Origin: Luteococcus sp038433155
GTDB lineage: Bacteria; Actinomycetota; Actinomycetes; Propionibacteriales; Propionibacteriaceae
NCBI RefSeq assembly: GCF_038433155.1
Contig: NZ_JBCDMW010000001.1
Location: forward strand, 22,521 to 86,520
Reading direction: 5' to 3'
DNA: 64,000 nucleotides
The translations under genes and the position numbers were made by a program. Each line of letters begins with the position of its first letter. Within the stretch, counting starts at the first letter, position 1. A model generated the notes under the pieces. That model was not told the origin of the DNA. It was given only the letters and a program-made list of their open reading frames with translations, and ran no database searches. Positions 35,011 through 43,234 of this stretch are shown in pieces.

Positions 35011-35135
35011 GGCTGGCGTCCAATTCTGAAAACCGGCCACCGAAATCCCCGGCTTCCGACCATGCCCGTCGGCGGAACCGGAGCGGGCGAGATTCCGGGG
35101 TCGATTTCCAGAACTGGACGCCAGCCCCATTCACC
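35011..35135. repeat. Two-armed palindrome family A (copy 5, best preserved)
   Basis: Left arm starts GGGGCTGGCGTCCAATTCTG at about 35011. The complement of the right arm reads GGGGCTGGCGTCCAGTTCTG, ending about 35134. Arms are about 40 bases with a loop of about 45. It lies between the divergent sialidase and kinase genes. Confidence 0.85.
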
Positions 35136-35208
35136 GGCCCGCGGGTCGACCCGGCCAAGACCGTGGTGGCATCCCTCCCGAACGCCCCCGGTTCTAGGCT
35201 TGGGGACG

Positions 35209-36450
35209 ATGATCAGCACCGTGCGCAGCTCCTTCGACGAGCTCGGTCACGCCACCTGGGCCCTGGACCTGGCCGTGGCGGGCCTGCTGTTCGTTTTCAC
35301 GGTGATCCCGATGGCGCTCGGTGGGCTGGGCGGCGGGCAGGGTGCCGACGCCCTGTTGATCGGCACCGGGATGTGCGCGGCGGTGGTCACCCGGCGCCGC
35401 TTCCCGATGCTCACCCTGCTGCTGATCACCCTGCTGTGCATCCTGCACGCCCTGACGCTGACCTTCCCGATCCCTTCCCTGGTCAGCGTGCTGCTGGTCT
35501 CCTACTCCGTGGCCCGCTGGGTGCCCGGGCACCGCTCCCGCGTGGTGCTGGTGCTGGGGGCAATCGGCGCCATCGTGGGGCCACTGCCCTGGGTGGCCAA
35601 CTACGCGGCCGGGATGGCCATGCTGGCCACCGCCAAGACCCTCTACGTGCTCACCGCCCTGCTCTGCTTGGGACTGGTGGTCACCTGCTATGCCATCGGC
35701 CGACGGGTGCGGGAGTCCGCCGAGGCGAGCCGCGCCCGCATCCTGGCCGAGGCGGAGCGGCGGGCCCTGGAACTCTCCGAACGGGAGCAGGCGGCCCGGA
35801 TGACCGAGGCCACCATCCGGGCCCAGATCGCCCGGGAGCTGCATGACATCGTGGCCCATTCCCTGTCCGTCATGATCGTCCAGGCCGAGGGCGGCCGCGC
35901 CCTGGCGGCCAAGAAGCCGGAGCAGGCACCGATGGTGCTGGACACGATCGCGGAGACGGGGCGGGAGGCCCTCACCGAGATGCGTCGGATCGTGGGGGTG
36001 CTGCGCGGCGGCGTCGGCGAGGACGCGGCCTTCGCCCCCACCCCAGGCCTGCCCGACATCCCGGAGATGGTGGCCCGCTCCGGTGACCGGGTACACCTGT
36101 ACGTGGAGGGCACCCCGCCGGTGGTGCCGCCGACGCTGGGCCTGACGGCCTTCCGGGTGGTGCAGGAGGCGGTCACCAATTTCCTCAAACATGCCGGGCC
36201 CGATGCCACCGCCACCGTGACCCTGACCTATTCAGCCCAGCTGATCGTCGCCGAGATCAGCGACGACGGGCTGGGCGCCGAGGCCGACTCCGACGGCAGG
36301 GGGCACGGCTTGCAGGGGATGCGGGAACGCGTCGTGTCCATGCATGGCCAGCTGCTGGCCCAGCCGAAGGCCACCGGGGGTTTCCTGGTGCGCGCCATCC
36401 TCCCCGTCCCGCTTGCCCTTGATTCCCTACCCGCACAGGAGATGCCATGA
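35209..36450 (+). CDS. NarL-type sensor histidine kinase (second copy)
   Basis: 413 residues. Five or so N-terminal helices (residues 15-165), a coiled coil, H-box 'RELHDIVAHSLSVMIVQAEGG' with phosphoacceptor His212, and an HATPase domain with 'VVQEAVTNFLKHA' and 'GRGHGLQGMRERV'. A TTCTAGGCT box ends 9 bases before the ATG, nearly identical to the promoter of the kinase at 2.6 kb, so it is probably leaderless. Stop overlaps the regulator start. It lies between the sialidase and the disaccharide importer, but no sequence shows a functional link to sugars. Confidence 0.9.
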   Translation: MISTVRSSFDELGHATWALDLAVAGLLFVFTVIPMALGGLGGGQGADALLIGTGMCAAVVTRRRFPMLTLLLITLLCILHALTLTFPIPSLVSVLLVSYSVARWVPGHRSRVVLVLGAIGAIVGPLPWVANYAAGMAMLATAKTLYVLTALLCLGLVVTCYAIGRRVRESAEASRARILAEAERRALELSEREQAARMTEATIRAQIARELHDIVAHSLSVMIVQAEGGRALAAKKPEQAPMVLDTIAETGREALTEMRRIVGVLRGGVGEDAAFAPTPGLPDIPEMVARSGDRVHLYVEGTPPVVPPTLGLTAFRVVQEAVTNFLKHAGPDATATVTLTYSAQLIVAEISDDGLGAEADSDGRGHGLQGMRERVVSMHGQLLAQPKATGGFLVRAILPVPLALDSLPAQEMP

Positions 36451-37106
36451 CCACCCCGATTCGCGTGCTGCTGGCCGATGACCAGGCGCTGGTGCGCAGC
36501 GGTTTCCGGATGCTGATCGAGGCCGAGGACGACATGGAGGTGGTGGCCGAGGCCTCCGACGGGCAGCAGGCCCTGGCCGTACTGGCCAAGCACCCGGTGG
36601 ACGTGGTGCTGATGGACATCCGGATGCCGGTGATGGACGGGGTGGAGGCCACCCGACGGTTGGCGGCCAGCGGGGCCCCGACGAAGGTGCTGGTGCTGAC
36701 CACCTTTGACCTCGACGAATATGTCTTCGCCGCGCTGAAGGCCGGAGCCTCGGGTTTCCTGCTGAAGGACGCCCGGCCCGCCGAGCTGTTGAACGCCATC
36801 CGCACCGTGGCGGCGGGCGACGGGGTGCTGGCCCCCTCGGCCACCCGACGGCTGCTGGAGCACGTGGTGCCGATCCTGCCGTCGACCCCCGGCGGGGCCG
36901 ACCCCCGGCTGGAGCTGCTCACCGACCGGGAGCGCGAGGTGCTGGTGGAGATTGCCCACGGCGCCACCAATTCGGAGATCGCGTCCACCCTGTACATGGC
37001 CGAGGGCACGGTGAAGACCCACATCGGCCGGCTGCTGGCCAAGCTGCATGCCCGGGATCGGGTCGGCCTGGTCCTCTTCGCCCACGAGGTGGGGCTGACC
37101 CGCTAG
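36447..37106 (+). CDS. LuxR/NarL-family response regulator (second copy)
   Basis: 219 residues. Receiver domain with phosphoacceptor Asp57 in 'VVLMDIRMPVMDG', Lys in 'FLLKDAR', and a C-terminal LuxR helix-turn-helix ('LTDREREVLVEIAHGATNSEIASTLYMAEGTVKTHIGRLLAKL'). It overlaps the kinase gene by four bases. It shares long identical blocks with the regulator at 4.1 kb, which suggests duplication of the pair. Confidence 0.93.
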   Translation: MTTPIRVLLADDQALVRSGFRMLIEAEDDMEVVAEASDGQQALAVLAKHPVDVVLMDIRMPVMDGVEATRRLAASGAPTKVLVLTTFDLDEYVFAALKAGASGFLLKDARPAELLNAIRTVAAGDGVLAPSATRRLLEHVVPILPSTPGGADPRLELLTDREREVLVEIAHGATNSEIASTLYMAEGTVKTHIGRLLAKLHARDRVGLVLFAHEVGLTR

Positions 37107-37149
37107 GAATCGGCCCCGGGGGGACCCTCCACAACTCTTGGTCACCCGA

Positions 37150-37232
37150 CCAGTTATCCCGATAGAGCGATTGGCGATCTCCGTTGCCACTATGGCACTG
37201 GAGTCCGACAATCGCTCTATCGGGATAACTGG
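37150..37232. repeat. Perfect 24-base inverted repeat with nested loop hairpin
   Basis: Arms 37150-37173 (starting CCAGTTATCCCGATAGAG) and 37209-37232 are exact complements. The 35-base loop itself contains TGCCA-CTA-TGGCA. It lies between the convergent regulator gene and importer operon, so it may be a terminator, though the length is unusual. 37321-37350 carries CTCGACGAGCGG / GAGCCTGTCGAAGGG repeat text. Confidence 0.75.
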
Positions 37233-37373
37233 ACACCCGACAAACTCCGGGACAGGCCGAGGGATCAGGGCCCCGGCCCGGCAGGCGGACCCAGACCCGA
37301 CGGCGACCAGGGCCAGCCAAGGGGCCTCGACGAGCGGTTCGTGAGCCTGTCGAAGGGCGGCCGCGTGCCGGGT

Positions 37374-38270
37374 CTATCCCTTGACGGCGCCGGCGGCCAG
37401 GCCGGACTGCCAACGCTTCTGCAGCCCCAGGAAGAGCACGATCAGCGGGATGACGCCCAGCAGCGCTCCCTGCAGCACCGCCCCGTACTGCGGGTTGAAG
37501 TAGCTCATCATCCCGTACAGGCCAAGCGTGACGGGCTTGAGCTCGGCGGAGTTGAGCATCATCAGCGGCAGCAGGAAGTTGTTCCAGGTTGCGACGAAGA
37601 TGAACAGGAAGATGGTGACCATCGCCGGGGCCAGCAGCCGCAGGACCATGGTGAAGAAGATCCGGGCCTCCCCCGCACCGTCGATCCGGGCGGACTCCAG
37701 GATCTCGTCGGGCACCGACGACTGGGCGTAGACCCGGCCCAAGAAGACACCGAAGGGGCTGACGCACGACGGGATGATGATGGCCCACATCGTGTTGGTC
37801 AGGCCCATCTTGTGGAAGACCAGGTAGAGCGGGATGGTCAGCAGGGCGATGGGCAGCAGCAGGCCGGCCATGATCAGGATCTGGACGGCACTGCGCCCGG
37901 CAAAGCGGAACTTGGCCAGACCGTAGCCGCAGGCCACGCTGAGCAGGGTGCCCAGCACCCCGGCCAGGGTGGAGTACAGCACGGAATTGCCCACCCAGCG
38001 CCAGAACATCCCCTGGGTCCAGCCCATCAGCGCGTGGTAGTTCTCCGTGATGTTGTTGTGGGCGAACAACCAGCCGCTGGTGGAGACCAGATCGGCATTG
38101 GACTTGGTGGCCGAGATCATCAGCCAGACGATCGGCGCCAGCGAGTAGACGAGCACCAGCAGGAGCACGGCGAGCGTGATCAGCCGGGCGGGGCGCGAGG
38201 GGCGCAGCGACGGGGGCAGCTCGTCCACGTCGGTACGAGCCTTCGGCAGGAACTTGGTGAGCGCGGACAT
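37374..38270 (-). CDS. Sugar ABC transporter permease (MalG type)
   Basis: 298 residues and six helices. The EAA loop ('ESARIDGAGEARIFFTMVLRLLAPAMVTI') is typical of carbohydrate-uptake family 1 permeases. It starts at the stop of the upstream MalF-type gene (base 38270 shared), so the pair is co-translated. With the binding protein and GH112 gene upstream on the same strand it most likely imports galacto-N-biose/lacto-N-biose, like the GltABC system described in bifidobacteria. No ATPase is encoded here; such importers commonly share a MsmK-type ATPase made elsewhere. Confidence 0.88.
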   Translation of the reverse strand: MSALTKFLPKARTDVDELPPSLRPSRPARLITLAVLLLVLVYSLAPIVWLMISATKSNADLVSTSGWLFAHNNITENYHALMGWTQGMFWRWVGNSVLYSTLAGVLGTLLSVACGYGLAKFRFAGRSAVQILIMAGLLLPIALLTIPLYLVFHKMGLTNTMWAIIIPSCVSPFGVFLGRVYAQSSVPDEILESARIDGAGEARIFFTMVLRLLAPAMVTIFLFIFVATWNNFLLPLMMLNSAELKPVTLGLYGMMSYFNPQYGAVLQGALLGVIPLIVLFLGLQKRWQSGLAAGAVKG

Positions 38271-39214
38271 CAGTCGGCCTTCTTCTGGGCGTAGGCGTAG
38301 ACGACGGCGAGCACACCGGCAATCAGCGCCATCAGGATGGAAATGGCCGAGGCGGGCCCGTCACCCGACGGGGAGATACCGCCCATCATGGTGTTGTAGG
38401 CCATCATCATCGGCGTGTAGTCATTGCCCATCCACGGGTTGACGGTCTGGAGCACGGCGGGTTCGTTGAACAGCTGCACCGTGCCGATGATGCTGAGCAG
38501 CACGGCCAGCAGGGTGGCATTGCGCACCAGCGGGATCTTGATCTGGCGCACGATGGTCCACGACGACGCCCCGTCGAGCCGGGCGGCCTCGTAGAGGTCG
38601 TGCGGAATGGCCTGCAGCGCGGCCAGGAAGATCAGCATGTTGTAGCCGGTGAAGGTCCAGGTGGTCATGTTGGCCATGGACCACAGGATCACCTTCGGGG
38701 AGAAGAAGGGGATGTGGATCCCCACCAGCCCCAGCACCTGGTTGATCGGGGAGAACTGCGGGTTGTACATGTAGGTCCACATCAGGGCGGCCACGACGCC
38801 GGGCACCGCGAAGGGCAGGAAGAAGCCCAGCCGGAAGATCCCGACCCGCTTGACCATCTGCGAATCCAGCAGCAGGGCCAGGGCGAGTGCGGCGCCGATC
38901 ATCACCGGTACCTGCACCACGCCGAAGGCCAGTACCCGTCCCATCCCCCGCCAGAAGGCCGCGCCCTCGGCGATCTCCACATAGTTGCGCAGGCCGACGA
39001 ACTGGTTGGCCAGTTCACCGCCGCCGTAGAGGCCACCGCCCGAGGGCACGGCCCGGAAGAAGGACGAGTAGACCGACACGCCGATCGGGATCAGGAAGCA
39101 GAAGCTGAACAGCACCGCGAAGGGTGTGACGAATGCCCAGCCGGTCAGGGCCTCGCGTCGCCGCCCCGGGTGGGGCTTGCGCCCCACCCGGTGAACCGAA
39201 GTCGAAGTCGACAT
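38270..39214 (-). CDS. Sugar ABC transporter permease (MalF type)
   Basis: 314 residues. There is a basic N-terminus ('VGRKPHPGRRREALTGWAF'), six helices, and the EAA loop 'EAARLDGASSWTIVRQIKIPLVRNATLL'. It follows the binding-protein gene by 37 bases and is directly coupled to the MalG-type gene. Predicted inner-membrane half of the disaccharide importer. Confidence 0.88.
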   Translation of the reverse strand: MSTSTSVHRVGRKPHPGRRREALTGWAFVTPFAVLFSFCFLIPIGVSVYSSFFRAVPSGGGLYGGGELANQFVGLRNYVEIAEGAAFWRGMGRVLAFGVVQVPVMIGAALALALLLDSQMVKRVGIFRLGFFLPFAVPGVVAALMWTYMYNPQFSPINQVLGLVGIHIPFFSPKVILWSMANMTTWTFTGYNMLIFLAALQAIPHDLYEAARLDGASSWTIVRQIKIPLVRNATLLAVLLSIIGTVQLFNEPAVLQTVNPWMGNDYTPMMMAYNTMMGGISPSGDGPASAISILMALIAGVLAVVYAYAQKKAD

Positions 39215-39251
39215 TGCTTGCCTTTCTCAGATCTGCGTGTCGTGGTGGCGG

Positions 39252-40583
39252 TCAGGCGACGGGAAGCCCGGCGTCCTTGAGGGACTGGACGGAGGTGGTC
39301 TGCGCGGCCTCGAAGATCGCGGAGACCTTGCCCTTGCCCTCACCCGCGGCGGCGGCGGCCTTGTTCATCGGGTCGGCGACGGCCGGCCAGGTGGGGACGT
39401 AGCCGAAGTTCGGGTTGATGGACTCGTTGGCCTTGCCCAGCTCGGCCATCACATCCTGCCCACCGAAGAACTTCTTCACCTCGGCCGGGGTGGTGACGGT
39501 GCCCTTGGCGGCCACCACCAGGCCCTGGGTGGCCAGCTCGGTGGTCTGGGTGTTGAACCAGTTGTTGAACTCCATCGCCTGGCTGGGGGCCTTGCAGCCC
39601 TTCATCACGGCCACGCCGGAGCCACCGTCGGGGCCGGTCATCTGCTTGTCGCCGAAGGCGGGCAGCTGGGCCACCTGCCACTGGCCGACATTCTTGGAGC
39701 CGGCCATGTCGCCGGCCAGCAGGGAGGCCTCCCAGGCGGCACCGATGGTGCCGATCAGCTTCTGGTCCACCAGGGCCTTCTTGAAGCCGTCGCCCCAGCG
39801 ATTCTCCACCAGCGCGGCCTTGCCGTCGATGGCGCCCTGCCAGAACTCGGTGACCTTGGCGGTCTCCGGGCTGGTCACGTTGACCTTCCACTTGTCGCCC
39901 TCGGCGGTGTACCAGGAGGCGCCCGCGGCGGCGGCCTGAGCGGCCAGGCCGTACTGGGCCTCGTCGGGCTGGAAGGCGACGGCGTACTTGCCCTTGGCGG
40001 CGGCCTTCTTGGCGACGTCGGTCAGCTCGGCGACGGTGGTGGGGGCCTTGAGGCCCAGCTTGTCGAACTCGGCCTTGTTGTAGAAGTAGACCAGCGGGCC
40101 GGAGTCCTGCGGCAGACCGACGGTGGCGGGGCCAACCTTCATCAGGCCCATGGCGCCCTCACTGAAGCCGTCCTTGTACTTGTCGGCGTCGGCGGAGACG
40201 TCGGCCAGCAGGCCCTTGGTGAACAGCGACGGGATCTCGGCGTAGCCCACCTGAGCCAGGCAGGGGGCGGTGTTGGCCTTGGCGTCGTTCTCCAGCTTCT
40301 TGATCATCTCGGGGGCCTTGCCGTCGAACTTGGTGGCCTTGACCTGGATGTTGGGGTGTTCCTTGTTCCACTTGGCGACGATGTCAGCCACCTTGGTCAT
40401 GCCCTCACCGTCGGGCAGGCGGTGCAGGTAGTCGATGGTGACCTTCTCCGTGCTGGCGGCCGACGAGGAACCGCCGGCCGAGGACGCCTGCGTGGCGGGC
40501 TTGTCGCCACCACAGCCGGTGAGTCCGAGTGCCACGACGGCCAGTCCGGCGACGATGCCGCGGCCCGCGAAGCGAGTGTTCAT
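39252..40583 (-). CDS. Sugar-binding lipoprotein of ABC importer (probable galacto-N-biose/lacto-N-biose)
   Basis: 443 residues. Lipoprotein signal with lipobox LTGC (Cys24) and an S/A-rich spacer. A family 1 solute-binding domain follows ('YLHRLPDGEGMTKVADIVAKWNKEHPNIQVKATKFDGKAPEMIKKLEND', 'VYFYNKAEFDKLGLKAPTTVAEL'). It lies 84 bases downstream of the GH112 phosphorylase and upstream of the two permeases, the same set as the bifidobacterial GNB/LNB locus with genes in a different order. So the ligand is most likely the disaccharide freed by GH101. A GGAGGA site precedes the ATG. Confidence 0.88.
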   Translation of the reverse strand: MNTRFAGRGIVAGLAVVALGLTGCGGDKPATQASSAGGSSSAASTEKVTIDYLHRLPDGEGMTKVADIVAKWNKEHPNIQVKATKFDGKAPEMIKKLENDAKANTAPCLAQVGYAEIPSLFTKGLLADVSADADKYKDGFSEGAMGLMKVGPATVGLPQDSGPLVYFYNKAEFDKLGLKAPTTVAELTDVAKKAAAKGKYAVAFQPDEAQYGLAAQAAAAGASWYTAEGDKWKVNVTSPETAKVTEFWQGAIDGKAALVENRWGDGFKKALVDQKLIGTIGAAWEASLLAGDMAGSKNVGQWQVAQLPAFGDKQMTGPDGGSGVAVMKGCKAPSQAMEFNNWFNTQTTELATQGLVVAAKGTVTTPAEVKKFFGGQDVMAELGKANESINPNFGYVPTWPAVADPMNKAAAAAGEGKGKVSAIFEAAQTTSVQSLKDAGLPVA

Positions 40584-40667
40584 TTCTTCCTCCGGTGTTC
40601 GGTACTGCTGTTTGGATGGTGCTGATCTTGGTACTGCAGGATTTCTGGTGCTGCGTCCGCAGCCTGT

Positions 40668-42884
40668 TCAGTTGTCGTTGGTCTGGATCCACTGCAGGCC
40701 GGCGGGTGGCAGCTCCACCGCCCACTGCTGGCCGTCGGCCCCGTGCACCGTGGTGTGTACGGCCTCGGTGGCATTGTTCACCGCCAGCAGTTCTCCCGCC
40801 TCGGCCTGGTGGGCCACCTCCACCCGGGGATCGTCGGCGATCCACCGGCCGAAGTCGGCCTCCCGGCCCGCCGCCCAGTACAGCGCACGGTGCAGCAGGC
40901 GGGAGTTCTGGTGGCTGTAGGGCAGGCCGCCCAGGTAGACGGCCCGGCCGGCGCCGAAGGTGTTGACCGCCGCGTCCACCTGGCCGTCGTGCGCCGCCAG
41001 CACCTGCACCTGATCGGTCACTGGCAGGACGTCGCGGGTGCCCTCACCCACGTCCAGGGCGCCGGTCAGGTCGGCGGTGAGGAAGTGTTCGGTCACCGGC
41101 TCGCAGCGACGGTTGGTGGAAAGCCCCCAGCCCGTCTCGTGGTCCACGCCGAAGACATCGCTGAGCTGGAAGACGGCGCCGCCCACCGGCCAGGCCGTCG
41201 GGTCACCGACGCCCACCAGGCCGCCGCCCTTGGCGACGAAGGCGCGCACCGCGGCGCACAGCGCCGGATCCTCCCAGGCCGGGCCGCCGGAGAAGGCGGT
41301 GCCGATGGCGCCGGCATTGACCAGCACCCCGATCCCCTCGGGGACGCCCTGCGCCACCTCGTCGAAGGAGAGGAAGTCGACGTCGAAGGGCAACCCGGCC
41401 AGGGCTTCCAGCACCCCCAGGTAGCTGTAGGCCTGCCGGTACCACAGGGCGTGCGCCACCATGTGGGTCTGCCAGCTGCGCAGCGAGCCCCAGGCATTGA
41501 CGATCCCCACCCGGAAGCCGGCGACATCGGGGCGCTTCCCGGCGAAGCGCTCGTGGATCTGGCGGAACTCCTGGACGATCTCCTCCATCCGGTCAATGAA
41601 GTCCGGGTGCTCCAGGGCCAGGCTGAGGTAGCCGCCATAGCCGATCCGGTCCAGCGGGGAGCGCACGATGGCGCGTCGGGCCGCCAGCCAGGACTCGTTG
41701 GCCTCGGCCACCGGGTCGCCGCCGGGGTGGAAGACGTCGGGGAAGAAGTAGGGCAGCAGCCGGCCCTCGGTGTACTTGACGCCGGGGATGTCGCTGATCA
41801 TCCGGCAGGTGGCCGCGGAGCCGACGCTGCCCACCACGGCGTCCAGCCCGGTGCGGGCGAACAGCGGGCCATAGGGCTCGGTGCCGATCCAGTTGTCGCC
41901 CAGGAACATGATGGCTTCCTTGCCCTGGGCATGCACCTGGTCCACCAGTTCGGCCACCCGGCCGGTGACGAAGTCGTGCTGGAAGGCAATCCAGTCCCGG
42001 AAGGCGCGGCTGGGCAGCCGGAAGGGAGAGTTGTAGTAGCCCTCGTCGACGAAGTCCTCGGCCTGCAACTGGTAGCCGTGGGCCTGCTCGAAGGCCTCCA
42101 TGGCGGCGACGCTGACGCTGGCGGAGTAGCCGAACCAGTCGACGAAGCGCTCCTTCGCGTCGGCGCCGTAGACCAGGGTGAAGTGGTAGAAGAAGGTGGT
42201 GAAGCGCACCACGTCGACGTGCGGGTGGCTGGCCAGCCAGTCGGCCAGTGCCCCCCGGACGTGCTGCCAGGTCTCCTCGTGACGCACGTCGTAGGGGGAT
42301 TCCTTGATCCGGGTGAGGTCGTCGGCCCAGTTGTTGGTCAGGTAGTTGTACATCTGGGTGGGGTCCCAGACCTGTTCGGCCAGGAAGTTCACCGTGTAGA
42401 CGTGGCCGGCCTGCGCATCGCTGAGCACGACGGTGTGGCCGTCGGGCTCCAGCCGCCACTGCTCGGCCGGGACGACGCGGGACTGGGTGCGGTCAATCAC
42501 CTGCCACCAGCGGGCCACGTCGCATGCGCAGTCCGGGGTGACCTGCTGGGAAAACCAGGGCGCCATGATGTCGATGGCCAGTTCCCCGTCGGCCATGGCC
42601 GGGGTGCGCTCGCTCATCAGGTAGATCCGGGTGCGCTGCTCCGGGTGGGCGTCGGCCCAGGCCTGGTCACCGCGGCCGACGAAGTAGGTCTCGTAGACCT
42701 TGACCGCCAGCTCGTTGACCAGCTCGGGCAGCTCGGTGCCGTCGCTGTTGCGCACCGCGTCGGCGCCCAGACGGTCCAGCAGGACCCGGATCTGGTCATC
42801 CAGACCGGTCTGGATCGGCAGCGTCAGGCGGCCGGTGGCCGGGGACACCTGACCGGTGGCGGGCTGCTGCGTGGACCTGTGCAT
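40668..42884 (-). CDS. gnpA: GH112 galacto-N-biose / lacto-N-biose phosphorylase
   Basis: 738 residues, close to the usual about 720-750. It has characteristic GH112 text: 'RTRIYLMSERTPAMADGELAIDIMAPWFSQQVTPDCACDVARWWQVIDRTQSRVV', 'VRFTTFFYHFTLVYG', and 'IMFLGDNWIGTEPYG', whose Asp330 corresponds to the catalytic acid of the family. It splits Gal-beta-1,3-GalNAc (or -GlcNAc) with phosphate into galactose 1-phosphate and the N-acetylhexosamine, in the cytoplasm. The Cutibacterium acnes homologue prefers galacto-N-biose, which fits the GH101 gene upstream. ATG at 42884 has GGGAG six bases before it; the longer frame crosses the operator. Confidence 0.93.
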   Translation of the reverse strand: MHRSTQQPATGQVSPATGRLTLPIQTGLDDQIRVLLDRLGADAVRNSDGTELPELVNELAVKVYETYFVGRGDQAWADAHPEQRTRIYLMSERTPAMADGELAIDIMAPWFSQQVTPDCACDVARWWQVIDRTQSRVVPAEQWRLEPDGHTVVLSDAQAGHVYTVNFLAEQVWDPTQMYNYLTNNWADDLTRIKESPYDVRHEETWQHVRGALADWLASHPHVDVVRFTTFFYHFTLVYGADAKERFVDWFGYSASVSVAAMEAFEQAHGYQLQAEDFVDEGYYNSPFRLPSRAFRDWIAFQHDFVTGRVAELVDQVHAQGKEAIMFLGDNWIGTEPYGPLFARTGLDAVVGSVGSAATCRMISDIPGVKYTEGRLLPYFFPDVFHPGGDPVAEANESWLAARRAIVRSPLDRIGYGGYLSLALEHPDFIDRMEEIVQEFRQIHERFAGKRPDVAGFRVGIVNAWGSLRSWQTHMVAHALWYRQAYSYLGVLEALAGLPFDVDFLSFDEVAQGVPEGIGVLVNAGAIGTAFSGGPAWEDPALCAAVRAFVAKGGGLVGVGDPTAWPVGGAVFQLSDVFGVDHETGWGLSTNRRCEPVTEHFLTADLTGALDVGEGTRDVLPVTDQVQVLAAHDGQVDAAVNTFGAGRAVYLGGLPYSHQNSRLLHRALYWAAGREADFGRWIADDPRVEVAHQAEAGELLAVNNATEAVHTTVHGADGQQWAVELPPAGLQWIQTNDN

Positions 42885-42925
42885 CTGGACTCCCTCGACC
42901 AATGCTGGAAACGGCTGCGAAACAG

Positions 42926-42951
42926 AATATGTTCGCTCGATAAACGAAATG
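42926..42951 (-). promoter_or_regulatory. Candidate ROK operator before gnpA
   Basis: On the plus strand AATATGTTCGCTCGATAAAC continues with GAAATG. The 26-base site differs from that before GH101 (47116-47141) at five positions. The core GTTCGCTCGATAAAC is an imperfect palindrome centred on CTCGA, like known ROK/NagC-type operators. The rest of the 350-base gap up to 43172 shows no gene. Confidence 0.75.
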
Positions 42952-43172
42952 CTACGCCTCTTCCGGCTCAGGTCAACCACCGGTCACCAAAAGTGAGCGA
43001 TCCCACCCCGAAAGCCCGCCGCGACCCCCCCGCCGAAACCGGGTCTGACTTCAGCAGATCCTGCACTGGCGGGGCTCCGTCGCCCGGCCGGGCGACGCTC
43101 CGGGGACGGCGCGCCGGCCGGATCAGCATGCCCCGGAACAGGGTGGCCGGAACAGGGTGGGCCGGAACAGGA

Positions 43173-43208
43173 GGACGCCCCGGGCCCCGGAGGAGGCCCG
43201 GGGCGTCC
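43173..43208 (-). terminator. Terminator of the GH101 gene
   Basis: Perfect 14-base arms GGACGCCCCGGGCC and complement with an 8-base loop, 27 bases after the GH101 stop. Confidence 0.75.
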
Positions 43209-43234
43209 AGCCCCTCACCGTGTCGGACTTGCGC

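Noticed and set aside
19940..35135. Spaced repeats considered as a CRISPR array
   Set aside because: Copies are kilobases apart, palindromic with long loops and between different genes; no regular spacers or cas genes.
34740..35208. A small gene between the sialidase and the kinase
   Set aside because: Open frames here run through palindrome copy 5 and change frame across it; no start signal or conserved text.
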